NCBI GenBank assembly: GCA_035582835.1
Contig: JAYKAV010003166.1
Coordinates: 82,880 to 146,879 of the forward strand
Reading direction: 5' to 3'
Origin: Phoebastria nigripes
Taxonomy: Eukaryota > Chordata > Aves > Procellariiformes > Diomedeidae
DNA length: 64,000 nt
The translations under genes and the position numbers were made by a program. The notes beneath the pieces are model-generated. The model ran no database searches, was not told the DNA's origin, and saw only the letters and a program-made list of their open reading frames with translations. The stretch's first letter is position 1; every line of letters starts with the position of its first letter. Positions 1 through 11,937 of the stretch are shown here, piece by piece.

Positions 1-2320
1 CCTAATGAAGTAATTCGTGTGAATCCCTGAACCTATTAAAACAATATCATAGGATATTTAACACTTTGAATGATGCAGCATTCCTTTACCTACAAGATGT
101 TTTTTAATATGTGACTTTCTTTTTTAAATGAATGACCCAGCAGAGCTTTATTTCTCCAAATGAACCATTACTGTTTTTTTGGATCAACTTATGTGTTGCC
201 GATGCACTTAACACTCACTAGGGCACTGAAGAAAGCAAAGGCCTTGAGTAGCAAGACCATGTGATTTATTATCGATTTTTCACACATAAAAAATGTTGTT
301 AAAAAAAGAAAAAAAAATTAAGTTCTTTAAGTATAAAGCACATGACAAAATAAATCTTTTCGATACGTGACTTTTTGAGCAAACATGACATGACAAAATG
401 CCCAAGCGGATGACGCGAAAGCTGAGTGATAAAAACCTGCATTAACTGTAACACAGCAACTATTTTTGTCCATCTGTACATTCATCCACACACCTGAACT
501 GGGACCAGCGATATGCCTGATCCATGTTAGCCGGATCCAGATCTTGACTATAAATATTGCTAAGGTGGGGTCTCACGTCTCGTATCTGGATTTTGTTCTG
601 CAGGTTTGAACCATTGGGTTGTGAATGATTGCACAAATCTTTGGAGATAGGCATGGAGGTCTGCTGGCCAAAATACTCCCTCCTGGCCCCACTGCTTGCC
701 AGTTTGGATGTCCTGTACCATACGGACACGTGATGCAGCGGGTCGGGGCTGCTCCTTTCTTGGGAGCATTTGCAATTGCCCACTGTGATGGTTTAAAGTC
801 CGAGATGAAATGGCATCTGGGCAGCAGCTATAAAACTATTGCGGTACCTCTGTGGCAGCGAGGAGCACAAGTATCCTTAGGAGTCTGGTGCTGAGCAATG
901 GGCTTTGGGCATCTGTGTCCCTATAGTCCATACACTCTGCCTTCCTTGAACGAGAGGGGAGAGGGAGAATAGTTAGTATAAACCCAATGAGAAAAAAAAA
1001 CCCTGTGAATGTATTGTATATACTGTTACTTTGGGGTTTAGAGGGCATTTCTGTGAGCAGAACAAAAAAACACTGCACAGCTGTGATTGCAAGGCAGTCT
1101 ATTATCTGCATTCTCTCTCCTTAGGATGGGCAGGAATTCTTCATTTCATGCATCATTTAAAACTTGCTACAGTGATCCCACAAAGTCAGTAACTATGCTA
1201 AGTACAAAACTTTAATAGTGTTGCTATTCAGACACAAGGCACCAACTCATTTCCCTGCAAGCTGCAACATTGGCTTATACCACGAGTCACTTGAAATATT
1301 GCAATCAGTACCACAACGCTCAGGCGAACCCAACCAGAGCTGCTGGTGCAACCTCAGAATTTCACATTTTTACACGCTTTTGTGTGATTTATAGCTTGAT
1401 GAAGTCTTACCTCCCCAGCCTACTGCCATAGGCTAATAGTCTGTAACAAAGCTCAGTCTCAAAAATGTCAAACATAATGAAAAAGGGAAAATCACAGCAG
1501 AGGAAGTTGGTGGTAGCCTTTCCTAAGGGTGTCTGTCTCGGAGGGCGTACGGGCTCTTTTGGTTCACGAGCGAAACCAAGGCGAGCAAGATGCTGCTGCA
1601 CTGTGCCTCTGCTGGCACTGCTCCCCGTGCTAGCACCAAAGCCCCTCCTGCCGCAGGAGTGCCTGTTGAGCATGCGAGGAGAGATGCTGCCCTCTGCCAA
1701 CCCAAGGAAAATGTTGCTTGCATTCCTTTAGTTTAAGATCAGCAAAAGACCAGTTGTGAGAGCCAAGGTGGATTCCCCAAGCACCAGGCGGTCCCATGCA
1801 AGGTTGGCNGCAGCCGTTGCACCCTGACGTTGCAGCTGGGGTGGCCGAGATCAGGTCCCTGCTGCTCCGGGGGTGCCCGAGCACTGCCAGGAGCCAGAGC
1901 TGAGCAGCACTCAGTGCATCAACCACAGCACTCTTGTCCTCCTCTCTTGCTCGGTGCAATGCAGCAGCAGTGAGCACGCTGTCGTGGAGCACCACCGCTC
2001 AAGAGCAAAGTTCTCCAGAAAACACTGGCTCAAGCTATTCCTTCTCCCAGAAGAGTTATTTTGAGTAAACACTGGTTATAGCTCAGCACCACTTCCATTT
2101 CATGGGAACACCGCAACATTTCGTTGTTAAATTGCGCTCGAAATAACTGCTAAGCCAACTTTTATGCCTTGTTAAAAAGATTGCCCAAGTTGTTTCAGAT
2201 TTCTGTTTGATGGCTGTGTGCTGCTTCATATCGTCCTCACCCATCAGGGACAAGCTGTAATCCAGGAATTAAAGGAGAGGAGTGGACAATAGGGAGCTTT
2301 GACTCCCAGCTCTCCCAACT
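1..2320. other. Non-coding sequence with one GC-rich patch
   Basis: The first 450 bases are AT-rich and unique, with an A-rich run at 301-317. The stretch 460-894 is open in several frames and is listed separately. A GC-rich patch spans about 1,515-2,000 and holds overlapping open frames on both strands (minus 1,407-1,700, plus 1,465-1,731, minus 1,630-1,995). Their products are rich in Ala, Arg, Leu and Ser with no domain I recognise, as expected by chance where stop codons are rare. From 2,000 to 2,320 I see nothing notable. Confidence 0.6.
460..894 (-). other. Stretch open in three frames, possible exon, unproven
   Basis: Two minus-strand frames (460-783, 107 codons; 560-775, 71 codons) and one plus-strand frame (625-894, 89 codons) stay open together in sequence that is not strongly GC-rich. 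Read on the minus strand, the 107-codon frame meets a donor-like CAG|GTGTGT at about 494/493. The best acceptor-like site, CACAG at about 779-783, has a poor pyrimidine tract. The predicted products contain no signal peptide, membrane segment or family motif that I recognise. It could be an exon of an unknown transcript, a conserved non-coding block or chance. I favour chance or non-coding. Confidence 0.12.
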
Positions 2321-4860
2321 TGACCTTCAATTCCCTAAACTGCCTTGTACAAGTCCTGTTATCACTTCTCCTGTCTTCTTCTCATATATGGGAAGAGTGT
2401 GGAATAAAAGTTTCTGTACAGCTCACAGTCATTAAATGAGTGCATTTGTTGGATAAAGGCAATATCAAATATAAAGTGATATTAGCTGTTTTAACTAAGC
2501 AGCCTCATTAGATCCCAAAATGTTCCACCTTCGGCATCTCCAACCAGGAAAATCATGGGTGTGAGAATACAGGGAACTTGAAGAGAATCCAGTGACCCTG
2601 ATGAGCTAAATGTGCCATTATTTGAAAGCCTGTGGTCCAATGCACCCACTACAGACCAGCCATTTCCAGGTGCTGCTTGAACGCAGAGGCAACCCACCTA
2701 AAATCTTTGTTTCTCAGGTTGCCCATCTATAAAATGGGTATAAACAGTGGCAGGAGAGGCTTGTCTTTCTTTTGCAAACTTCAATTTATTAATGCCTGAA
2801 TAATGCTTTCAGGTCTGATGGAAAATGTTGTGTAATTATAATAAATAGATATTGACTTCAAAGAGTCTCTACAGATCTGTGTTTTTTGATCCCATTCTAA
2901 ACCCGTAATTATCACTATCCCATAGGCTTAAATATAAAATTATATGAGCGCACATAATCATCTGTATTCTGCTGGTGTGTGGTTTTACATTTTTAAGAGG
3001 AGGTGGTAGGATATGGGCCCTCAAACAATAATGAGTGTAGGTGGCTGTGTTTTTACTGAGAAATATGGATTTTCTGGGGTGAACTGGGGATCGGTTTTTA
3101 GCTGCGCTGGCCTCATTGTGGGACCGCACGGAAACTCAGACCTTTGAGGTTCCTGGGAACAGAGAGATGGTGTTGACAGTCTTTGCAAGTTTAGCATACA
3201 CTAATCATTTTGTGATATGGCATAAAAGGGACATTTCCAGCGTGTAAACTTGAAGAGAACATGGTAGATGCAGCTACGTCCCCATTTCCTATGTAATGAT
3301 GGACATCTCAGGGAGCTGCTTGGGCCAGGAGGCTGGGCGCAGCAGGGGCAGTGGGCACCCGGCTCCAGACGCTTGTCGGGCACATCCCTGAAGCCCCAGC
3401 TTGTAATTAATGCACTATCAATGCCCTCGTCTGGGATAATGTGGCTCTGGTGGAGGGTGATCCCAGTCACAGATATTGGCCTGGGCACGTCAGCTCAGTA
3501 GCAGACATCAAAAAAATACCTGCAGGTCAGGGGCTGTATTTTCAACATTAATTTATTCTTTTAAAATTGTGTCTTTTTATATTCTTATCAAGCAAAAGAG
3601 GCCAAACAGATTTTTTCCTCTACTCATTTTAATAAAATTGGCTTCCAGGCTGCAACATTGTATGCCAAAATTCAACCTGGAAATGCTGGCAGCCTCATTG
3701 CTAGAGCGACGCCAGCACTGGTGTTGCAATTATCAGTTGATCTTCTGTTTAAATACAACCCAGCGTGTGAGCTGAATACAGACAGGTTAGAAAAAAACTG
3801 TGAAAAAGAAAAAAAAATTCCTTAACAATTCTACAATGGGCTCAAGTCATAACATACAAATTGTTTGCTCAGCTAAAATGTGCTAAACCAAAACAAATTA
3901 AATGTAACAGAGAATACGATAGCAGAAGGATGAAAGTCATTCAACAAAAGTAAAAATTTTTCTTCTAGTCATCTGCATGGCTTTGGTTACCCAGATAGAT
4001 GGAAAATTGTGTAAGAAAGGAAGAAATTGCCATCAGAGCCATCAGAAATTGCAATCAGATGCTGATATACTAGAGGACCACTTTGGGGGGTCTTTTCCTT
4101 GCCCACTTGCTCCAGCTCTGGAAATCCAGAAGNGCTGTACAGCAGGTTTAGCTGGGACTGTATGCGCCGAAGAAACCTCAGCTGTCCTGCTGACTTCCCC
4201 GCCTGCAGCTCGAGCATCATCTCCCAGCGAGCAGAGGAGCAGGAGGGCATCTCCCCTCNGTGGGAATAACCCCAAAACCCCCTCCAAAGCGTTTTGGGAC
4301 TAAGTCAGACTAACAGCCAGTGGGGACCTGCAAAATAGTGCAAGGTTCTTACCTGCTCGGGGTACCAAATAAGCTGTGTTATGGTTATCTATATCTGTAT
4401 TTTATATTTATACAGCAATAATGTCTCCTGGATTTTCCTGCTTCCCTGAACAATGGAAAACGCATAATAAGGGGAGACGCTCAAAACAGTGAAATGTAAA
4501 ACATCCCCTCAACNGACAGGTGGCCAAGTGCTAATATTTTTCTGCTGAAGGCAGCCAGGGCAGCCCTGGGCTGAGCGCACTGGGAGCAGTAGATAGGGAG
4601 CCTGAATGGGAGCCACTCGAGATATCAGAGAAACACGATTTCACAAGTCAGAGGAGTGGGGAGAGGGGAAGCTGGTTTTGCAATGCTTAATACACTTGCT
4701 TTCATGCCACTTTCAAGCCAGATTTTGTCTAAAAAGGCCTGTTAGCTAGCTCCCCAAACTGCGATAATAACTCTGAGCTCTAATGTTCCAGTATTAGCAT
4801 CTGTTCTTTCTTAGGTTTCCCCCCTTAAATTTCTTTTTTCAACTTGAAAACAAACCCAAA
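2321..4860. other. Non-coding sequence with two GC-rich patches
   Basis: Mostly AT-rich unique sequence. It contains the MIR/L2-like tail at 2,710-2,743. GC-rich patches lie at about 3,300-3,480 and 4,080-4,290, each with short overlapping frames on both strands and no recognisable product. Single N bases at 4,133, 4,259 and 4,514 interrupt this part. No splice-bounded frame or RNA gene is visible. Confidence 0.6.
2710..2743 (+). mobile_element. Ancient MIR/L2-like 3' tail fragment
   Basis: The sequence reads like the widespread MIR/L2 tail wording 'TTTCTCAGG...CCCATCT-TAAAATGGG-TATAA', with a few substitutions. It is in plus orientation. Only the most conserved part of the tail can be seen and no target-site duplication is visible. 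MIR and L2 families are old in amniotes, so heavy divergence is expected. Confidence 0.5.
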
Positions 4861-7800
4861 CAGTGCTAAACTATAACAAAATACCCAGCAGAGGATATGA
4901 GCGGTTACAGGTTTCCAGCTCCACTGGAAACATGCTGGTCTCCAAACTGTGCGAAGAGAATCCAACACTTCAAGCACAGCTTCATGCCAAGACATGTGTC
5001 CAAAAAAACCCAGATGCCTTCAGTGTTTTATTACATGCAGCGCTGAGCAGTTCAACGGCTCTGACTGCAGTAGCCAGGAATATTGGGAAATCGCAGACGC
5101 AAACACATACACACGCAGAGAAATATGCAGTCCTGTGACTTTAGGACTGGTGAATGTCGGGCTTGTCGCTCAGGATAAAAGNTGCTTCCAAGCTAGGGTA
5201 AAGTGGGATAAAAACATGTTGTTTCTTCACAAGGACATTCAGATCTGGTACAACTCGACAGCGGATACTTTTGGAACTAACTTAGGTATGTTTAATAATA
5301 CCTACAGGGTTTATACTATCAGATTCAGTGTCAGAAAAAAGTGTAAAATAAAGTTGGAGATGACCTATAAGTAACAGACAGTTAAACAGACAACTGCACA
5401 CTGAGATCAGGTTAACAGACTTGCATGTGCCTACCAGTTTCCGACAACAGTATAACAAATTAAAATTTTTTGCATTAGTAGTCAGAAAGGGCTGAGATGC
5501 TGGTGGTGATCAGATTAACTGCCGAGCATTGATGTAAACTTTTACTGCTGCCATTATTAGTATTTTTTTTTTCAGTTACCTCGTTTTATATTTGGTTCAG
5601 ACACACAGTCACAGAGACGTGAATTTACAACCATAACAATTCACAGAATGTCTCAAATGCATGGAAGCTTACATTGACTTGTTATCAGGGATGCCAAAAT
5701 CTCTTGGACTATTTAAAAAAATAATTTGTAAAAAGTTGAAACATCTAGTTCAAAGGCTCTGGAGTTTTTTTCCTCTTTCTCCAAAACTCAAACCAAAATC
5801 CACCAGCTAATATCCTGTTGAGAGTTGGTTCTTGGCTCTAGCTGAGAGTCAACCAGGCTGCTGAGCTACCTCCTAACTGGGAAAATGGGTCTCGGCCAGC
5901 TGACCAAATATCCCTCAAAGTCAGAGATTAGGAAGCAGCCGTCCCATATTAATTTTCAAAAACTATAGCTGTCCCCCACAGCACCCAGTAGCATCCAGGT
6001 TTATAAGCTGTTTCTATCAATCAGCCCTACTGCACAATCATCTTCCCATCTGGGGTTTTGCAGGGAAAGAAAGAGAGAAGGTAGCTCGGCTGGGGTGGTA
6101 GCACTCCAGAAGCAAAGCCAAAATCTCCCTTTTGGGGCATTTTGAATCCTGCTACGGTTACAGACCAGGAGGTTTTTTGTGCCTCTTGGCCCCATGGCCA
6201 CATCATAAACTTAATTGAACATTTTTTTTTTATAATACTGCACATGCATGTATGAATTTCAGATATGTTTTTTCAAGAATTATTCCATCTATTTAAAAAA
6301 AATATACAAAAGTATCAAGGGACTCATCTCCTAAGCCATGTTACGTTTCTCAGAGATACCAATAATAAGAATAAACCTTTGCTAGATGGATGTTGAATTT
6401 ATGGGAGAAATTAATAGATTACTGGTATTTAAGTGTGGAGACTCTAATGGGAGCATCCTTGTGTCTGAAGGCAAAATGTGAGTGGAAAAAGTGTAGGCTG
6501 TTATAAGAAAAAATAGGATGTTTGACCTGCTTTGGAGTGTTCCTCCCCAGCTCCTGAACCATCTCTGGATAAGACTGGCAGGGTAGGAAGTGGATTTGCA
6601 GTGACAGCACTGTTGTGTCCGGGGAAGGAGTAGGAGCTCCTGGGAAGGCAGGAGCAGGGTACAAGATGTGGGGGAGTCTCATGAAGCTCTGGAGCCTTGG
6701 CGGCTGCTCTTGTCTGATGTGCTGCGGGGGCTGGCAGTTCACAGCAATTTTCCCTGGCAATTTTCCTTTTTTTTTTCTTTACTGGTCCTTTTTCCTTTGT
6801 TGCAATCACAGCGCGATGTTTGCGCTTCGTTCAGGAGCATGGGCAAGAGGATTCTTCATTTAACTGCTGCTGTTCTGGCACTGGATGCTTGGATTGACAA
6901 GGGCTGAGCCTTGGAGACCACGCAAATACATTTGCAATGCCCAGCCTCTTATCGCCGGCGATGTAAGGTTAATGACCTGCAGAGATCTGCACAAACACTG
7001 CAGGAAGATTTGCCAAAAATGTTGGCACATTTTTGTTGGCCCCACAACCACATATTAAGATCATAGCTAGGGGCCAATTTGTGGATAGAAGCCACGGTCC
7101 GTGTTGGGAACAACAGGACTGAAGAACAGGGGAGGTGAGGTGTGACTCCTGCAAGAGCTGCTGGGGGGATTGTTGCCTTGAGCGGCCACGAAACCCTGGG
7201 GGGTCCCTGGGGAGGGACCTGGGGCTGCAGCTCTGTCCCTGCTGAAAAGACAAAATAGATGCCTGCACGGTGCCAGCTTAGCCCCTCTGGTGTGGCCTCT
7301 GACTTCTCNGCCAGTTTTGCAGGAAGAATATTTCCCACTTTGCTTCCAGGCATAGAAGAGCAAAGGAAAAGGTGAAATACGATAGTCATAAAGCATGGCA
7401 GGACTTGCCACGCTGGGTGGTCACCCAGCATTACCTGAGACATCCAACTCTGCGGGGAGAAGAACAAGGCTGTCATCCCCTGCGAGTGGGAACAGCAAGA
7501 TTGATCTTTAATCATTTCCCAGATGAAACATTCAGCCATATTTTAGGTAGTATTTAGCAGACAACACGCACGCATAAAAAGGTAAAATTTAGATAAGTGG
7601 ACAACTGAAAAAATGCAGCTAAGTAAAACAGCCAGAATACACGTGCTTTCCTTTTAAACCATACTTTCTAGAGTTCGATGTATTTTGCCAGATGGGAGTC
7701 TCATTATGTGGTAGTTCAGTCCTTCGAGTGAATAAAGGGCTCTCCACTTGCACGTGCAAAAACGTCCTTATGAGTTTCAGTAGTATTTATTAAAGACCGT

Positions 7801-8550
7801 GGAAACTGTAGGCATTCATGAATTACAGCCTAAGCATGAGAGTCAGCTTATGCCCATGCCTTTTCCAAACACACAGTAGCATCTTTCTAACTACAATAGT
7901 AGTAGTTAGTAGTAATAGTAACTACAAATATGAATGAAGGAATTATTCGCTATTTTATCTGAAAGAGCGCTTTTAACTGAGCTCTTAAGTGCTGCTCTGC
8001 AGTGTCGGCTGGAGCTTGGAGCCTGAAGGCAGGCGTTGGGTTCGCCCCGTGACAAGCTGGAAAGGAGCTCTGTGCTGCTACGTCTCTGTGTGTGCATACA
8101 AACTTTTTTCATATTTTTAAATATAGACATATATATTCCTCTGATCTTTCCAGGTTTGAATAACAGCTTTTTTTTTTTCCTGAGTAATAGTGGACAATGC
8201 ACTTTCCACATTTTCAACACTTTTCTGCATTCATTTCAACGATCACTTTAGCGTGACTTACTCCCTTTACCGATTTCCTCTTGTGAGCCTGGCCAAGATG
8301 AATTTGAGATACTTTCGGGAGATTCTGGTATTTAGAGAATTGGTGCTGAGCACTTTGTGAAAATCAGTTTCCTTTGCAATGTTAGTTATTAACACAAAGC
8401 TCAAGGCACTGCAAAAGCTATCCAGGGATGAAAATCTAGGATGTCCCCTTCAAGTTTGATTCAGCAACTGAGGTCGCTGAAAATCATAACATCAACTGTA
8501 TTAGATAGGAACTGGAAAAAAAGCTATTAAAAATNTGTTTGGATAACTAA
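4861..8550. other. Non-coding sequence with two GC-rich patches
   Basis: Unique sequence. Two overlapping plus-strand frames cover 4,863-5,374 (91 and 141 codons, the second containing an N) but show no known domain. GC-rich patches lie at about 6,540-6,740 and 7,080-7,330. The second carries a G-quadruplex motif and underlies a 196-codon minus frame (6,949-7,539), one of the longest in the window outside the gap, with no family signature. A short TAG-rich tract lies at 7,891-7,925. The remainder is AT-rich. Confidence 0.6.
7198..7224 (+). other. G-quadruplex motif
   Basis: Four runs of three or more G (7,198-7,203, 7,209-7,212, 7,214-7,216, 7,221-7,224) are separated by loops of 5, 1 and 4 bases. 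This satisfies the standard G3+N1-7 rule on the plus strand. It lies inside a GC-rich patch with no gene nearby, so any role is unknown. Confidence 0.7.
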
Positions 8551-8551
8551 A

Positions 8552-8594
8552 GTGTGTGTGTTTATATATATATTGTGTGTATATATATATATAA
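8552..8594. repeat. TG/TA alternating simple repeat
   Basis: Alternating blocks of (TG)n and (TA)n form a short purine-pyrimidine alternating tract, a typical microsatellite. It is likely to vary in length between individuals. Confidence 0.85.
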
Positions 8595-8639
8595 GTATCT
8601 TACTTCTGTTGCTTATGGGAGGACAGCTGTTTGGTTTGA

Positions 8640-9330
8640 TATGAAATTCCATTTAAAAGTTAATATCTATTTAGTTGTTTCATCCTGAACCCTCTCTGAT
8701 GCTGCTGAAGTGTATGCAAAGGCATTCAATAATTTCATTGGGCTTTGTAAGGAGCTTAAACCTGTATGGTTCATCTGTATTATCTATTGCATTCAGAAAA
8801 TGACATCTACCTGTCTACAAAGACTCTTCACGTAACTTTTTAAAATCTATGTGCTAATCACCTTTTTCTTTTTTTTTTTTAAACTTGCAAATTGGTGGAA
8901 AGCTAAATGATTCACTTTTAGAATTTTATTGTTCTTTGTCTTAGTATATGAGACAGATAAATGCATCATTAGCTAATATTTGACCAGTGCTTCTTTTGGA
9001 ACTGCTTTTTTTAGTAAAGGTTGACAATTTTATTTCTTCAGGCTCCTCTAAAAGCCACTTCATGTGTACTCATGTAAAGAACGCTCCTGCAAATGGCTGG
9101 AACAATTCTGCATTGATTAAAGAGGGAATTGAAAGATTAGAGTAAAAGAGAGCCATGCCAGAGAATTATCTGTAAATAAAAGCACATTTAGTACTGTGCT
9201 TAAACTGAGAAAGTGTTCATGTATCTTGGAAAACAATCTCTGTGCTCTTTTTATTGCACTCCTGTTTTAACACCACAAACTTCTTTTTTTATTATAATCA
9301 GAATTCTAATGTCTTTGCATCTTGTCATCT
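8640..9330. promoter_or_regulatory. Enhancer-like AT-rich unique block (inferred)
   Basis: About 700 bases of non-repetitive, evenly mixed AT-rich sequence with no long homopolymer apart from one T run near 8,870. It contains SOX-like ATTGTT/CTTTGT words near 8,930 and GAACAATTC near 9,100, plus several TAAT/ATTA homeodomain cores. This texture is typical of conserved non-coding elements near developmental genes. Conservation was not measured, so this is inference only. No gene or RNA is visible here. Confidence 0.25.
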
Positions 9331-9829
9331 GGCCTCTGGAGTTGAGAATGATATAAACGGTATATCGCTGGTAAATGTCACGGATGCTGACGAGATGTCA
9401 GCAGACCACAGCTGAGAGCTCTGGAATTCAAATCAAGAGAGACTGATCCTTATCTCAAATGATGTGCTGTGAGATTTCTCACCCCTTCCCAAACTTGCTT
9501 GGGCTCCAGCATTAAAGGCTGAGGCTACCGTAGGATTTTCCTCTGCTGTAAAGACTGCAAACTCCTGGAAATTCAGTCCAGTCAGGATGAGAGTCTCTTA
9601 TTTTAAGTAAAAAGAGAACCAGGAGGGCATTTTNTTGTGAGCTTCAATTTTTATGAGTCGGTACTTCCGAGTGTTCTTCCATCTACTGCACAAGTCCAAA
9701 TGCACTGATGTGCTGTCCTGGTTTAAAAGTAGGTAGGAAGCTGCGTTACAGAAAAAGTAAGTGCTATTTTAGGATTAAACCACTTGAATACCTCAGCTTA
9801 CTACACAGGTTACAGTAAGATGCTCAACT

Positions 9830-10060
9830 AATGAATCATCATCGAGCAGTTGCATTTGCATAACGGAGAGAAGATAAGGCACCGCACAGTAAAGGCAGCC
9901 TCTAATTTATGAACAGGAGACCAGATTCGGTTTTTTACAACATTTTTTTTCCATTTATGTTTTTATATGTCAATGTAAAAATGTTTCCATGGAGACTGTA
10001 AAGGTTTTTATTAAAAGGTTGATAATATACCTCCTACATAATAATTTAAGCAACTTGAGT
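9830..10060. promoter_or_regulatory. Enhancer-like block with octamer and GATA words (inferred)
   Basis: An ATTTGCAT octamer at 9,854-9,861 is followed closely by AGATAAGG, a good GATA-factor core, within AT-rich unique sequence. Octamers occur several times in the window at about the rate expected by chance, so the pairing is suggestive only. Confidence 0.2.
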
Positions 10061-10536
10061 GAAACCTTATGATCTTGTTTTTCGACATGTTCCAGTTGGC
10101 GTTTTTCCTCCATTGTAACCTATGCCAGAAAAATGCAGCGAAACTGTAAAACCTGAGAATATGGCATTGTAGCAGTACATATATATAGATATAAAAATAT
10201 TAATGTTTGGAGGTAAAAAATACATTAGCACGATAAAAGTAAGTTGGCTTGGTGCTGTGGTTACGTAATACTTGGTGTTAACATGTAGCATGTACTGCAT
10301 ATGCTACACCAGCATATTTTCTGATATATAATCCAGTGTTTATCTATATTCAAATTAGAATCTATATTTTTACTCTATCCCCTAGAGACATATTATTTGA
10401 ACAATCTCAGTCGCAAAAAATAAACATAAAGACTAAAGCTAAAATAACTCTGAAGTATTTTTCCCAGTCCTGATTACACTGCACTCTCTGCTGTCTTAAT
10501 ATATCTTTAATTATTGTAACTGATCTGAGCACAAAA

Positions 10537-10632
10537 GGGCCAGATTCTCAGCTGCAGAGAGTTGGCTTAGCTCCGCTGAAATTTCCAGTGGAAGTACATT
10601 AACTTTCATCAGGAGTAAATCAGACCCAGCTT
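10537..10632. repeat. Degenerate palindromic amniote interspersed repeat
   Basis: The stretch begins with GGGCCAGATTCTCAGCTG and ends with CATCAGGAGTAAATCAGACC. In between is a TTGGC-TTAGCTCC-GCTGAAAT core. I know this wording from a short palindromic, MITE-like repeat that is common in bird, turtle and crocodilian genomes. I cannot give its database name with certainty. This is the clearest copy in the window together with the one at 32,872-32,967. Confidence 0.6.
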
Positions 10633-11312
10633 CATATTCTTTCCTGTCCGATCTGGTTTGGTCCTTTTCATTTTGCTGGTCCATGCCCAAGCGCATGAGC
10701 CTGAATAAAACCCTGACCCCTGCTCCGGCAGGATTCGCTCTCTTCAGTTTTTCTCTGATGTCTCCTGTTACTCAGGTCTCAAGTGAGAAGGCAGAAAAAG
10801 CCGTAGACCCTGGTTTTGCATCATTGCTTCCTTTGGTTTACAGACACAATTGTAATGCAAGGCAAGATAGCTGAAGGCTGTTGGCTGCAGCCGAAGGGTA
10901 TGCAGAGTTTATGTACTCGGCTGATATTACCGTTCCTCCAAGAGAATATTTGCCTTGAGCAGTAGCTGAGGACATCGTAAAGCGAGCAGGATCCGGAGTC
11001 GGCGTGAACACGTGCGGCACCCTGCTGTCAATAACATTTCCCTAAACCGCATCTAGTACCATTCTGAGAATAAAAAAAAACACTTCACCTTCCTGAAAGG
11101 CAACTTTGCTAGCGTAGGAAACTTTCCAGCATTTGCATAACCTTAATCTTCTGGTGAACACTTGCAGATTCTACACTATTGCTTTCAGCAGCCAAGTAGC
11201 TAACACAAGTCCTTTTAACTATGTGCTTTGTGATTAACCAGTAGTATCTGGGAATAATAATTGGTCATGGCCATCCATCCTACGGGGTTGATTAACTGGG
11301 AATAAGCTGCAC

Positions 11313-11341
11313 ATTTTTTCTTTCTTTTTTCTTTTTTTCTT

Positions 11342-11397
<56 letters not shown>
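11313..11397. repeat. T-rich tract ending in a 54-base T run at the gap edge
   Basis: A C/T tract passes into an uninterrupted run of T from 11,344 to 11,397, where the N gap begins. A homopolymer this long at a contig end is more likely an assembly or sequencing artefact, or the poly(A) of a minus-strand retroelement hidden in the gap, than an exact genomic length. Confidence 0.85.
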
Positions 11398-11937
11398 NNN
11401 NNNNNNNNNNNNNNNNNNNNNNNNNNNNNNNNNNNNNNNNNNNNNNNNNNNNNNNNNNNNNNNNNNNNNNNNNNNNNNNNNNNNNNNNNNNNNNNNNNNN
11501 NNNNNNNNNNNNNNNNNNNNNNNNNNNNNNNNNNNNNNNNNNNNNNNNNNNNNNNNNNNNNNNNNNNNNNNNNNNNNNNNNNNNNNNNNNNNNNNNNNNN
11601 NNNNNNNNNNNNNNNNNNNNNNNNNNNNNNNNNNNNNNNNNNNNNNNNNNNNNNNNNNNNNNNNNNNNNNNNNNNNNNNNNNNNNNNNNNNNNNNNNNNN
11701 NNNNNNNNNNNNNNNNNNNNNNNNNNNNNNNNNNNNNNNNNNNNNNNNNNNNNNNNNNNNNNNNNNNNNNNNNNNNNNNNNNNNNNNNNNNNNNNNNNNN
11801 NNNNNNNNNNNNNNNNNNNNNNNNNNNNNNNNNNNNNNNNNNNNNNNNNNNNNNNNNNNNNNNNNNNNNNNNNNNNNNNNNNNNNNNNNNNNNNNNNNNN
11901 NNNNNNNNNNNNNNNNNNNNNNNNNNNNNNNNNNNNN
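11398..11937. other. Assembly gap of 540 N
   Basis: All 540 bases are N. The left side ends in poly(T) and the right side starts A-rich (11,938-11,949). Two long apparent minus frames (11,215-12,249 and 11,234-12,340) exist only because N translates as unknown residues and because the T run yields poly-Lys. They are not genes. Whether the gap length was measured or estimated cannot be told from the sequence. Confidence 0.99.

Larger units (their letters stand above)
9331..11312. other. AT-rich non-coding sequence
   Basis: Unique AT-rich sequence holding the candidate regulatory block at 9,830-10,060 and the palindromic repeat at 10,537-10,632. A POU octamer word (ATTTGCAT) occurs at 11,131-11,138. 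Small frames at 10,067-10,300 (minus) and 10,683-10,874 (plus) have no recognisable product. I see nothing else. Confidence 0.6.

Noticed and set aside
6949..7539. 196-codon minus-strand open frame
   Set aside because: Same situation: GC-rich patch, two other minus frames open over the same bases, an N inside, and no family signature.
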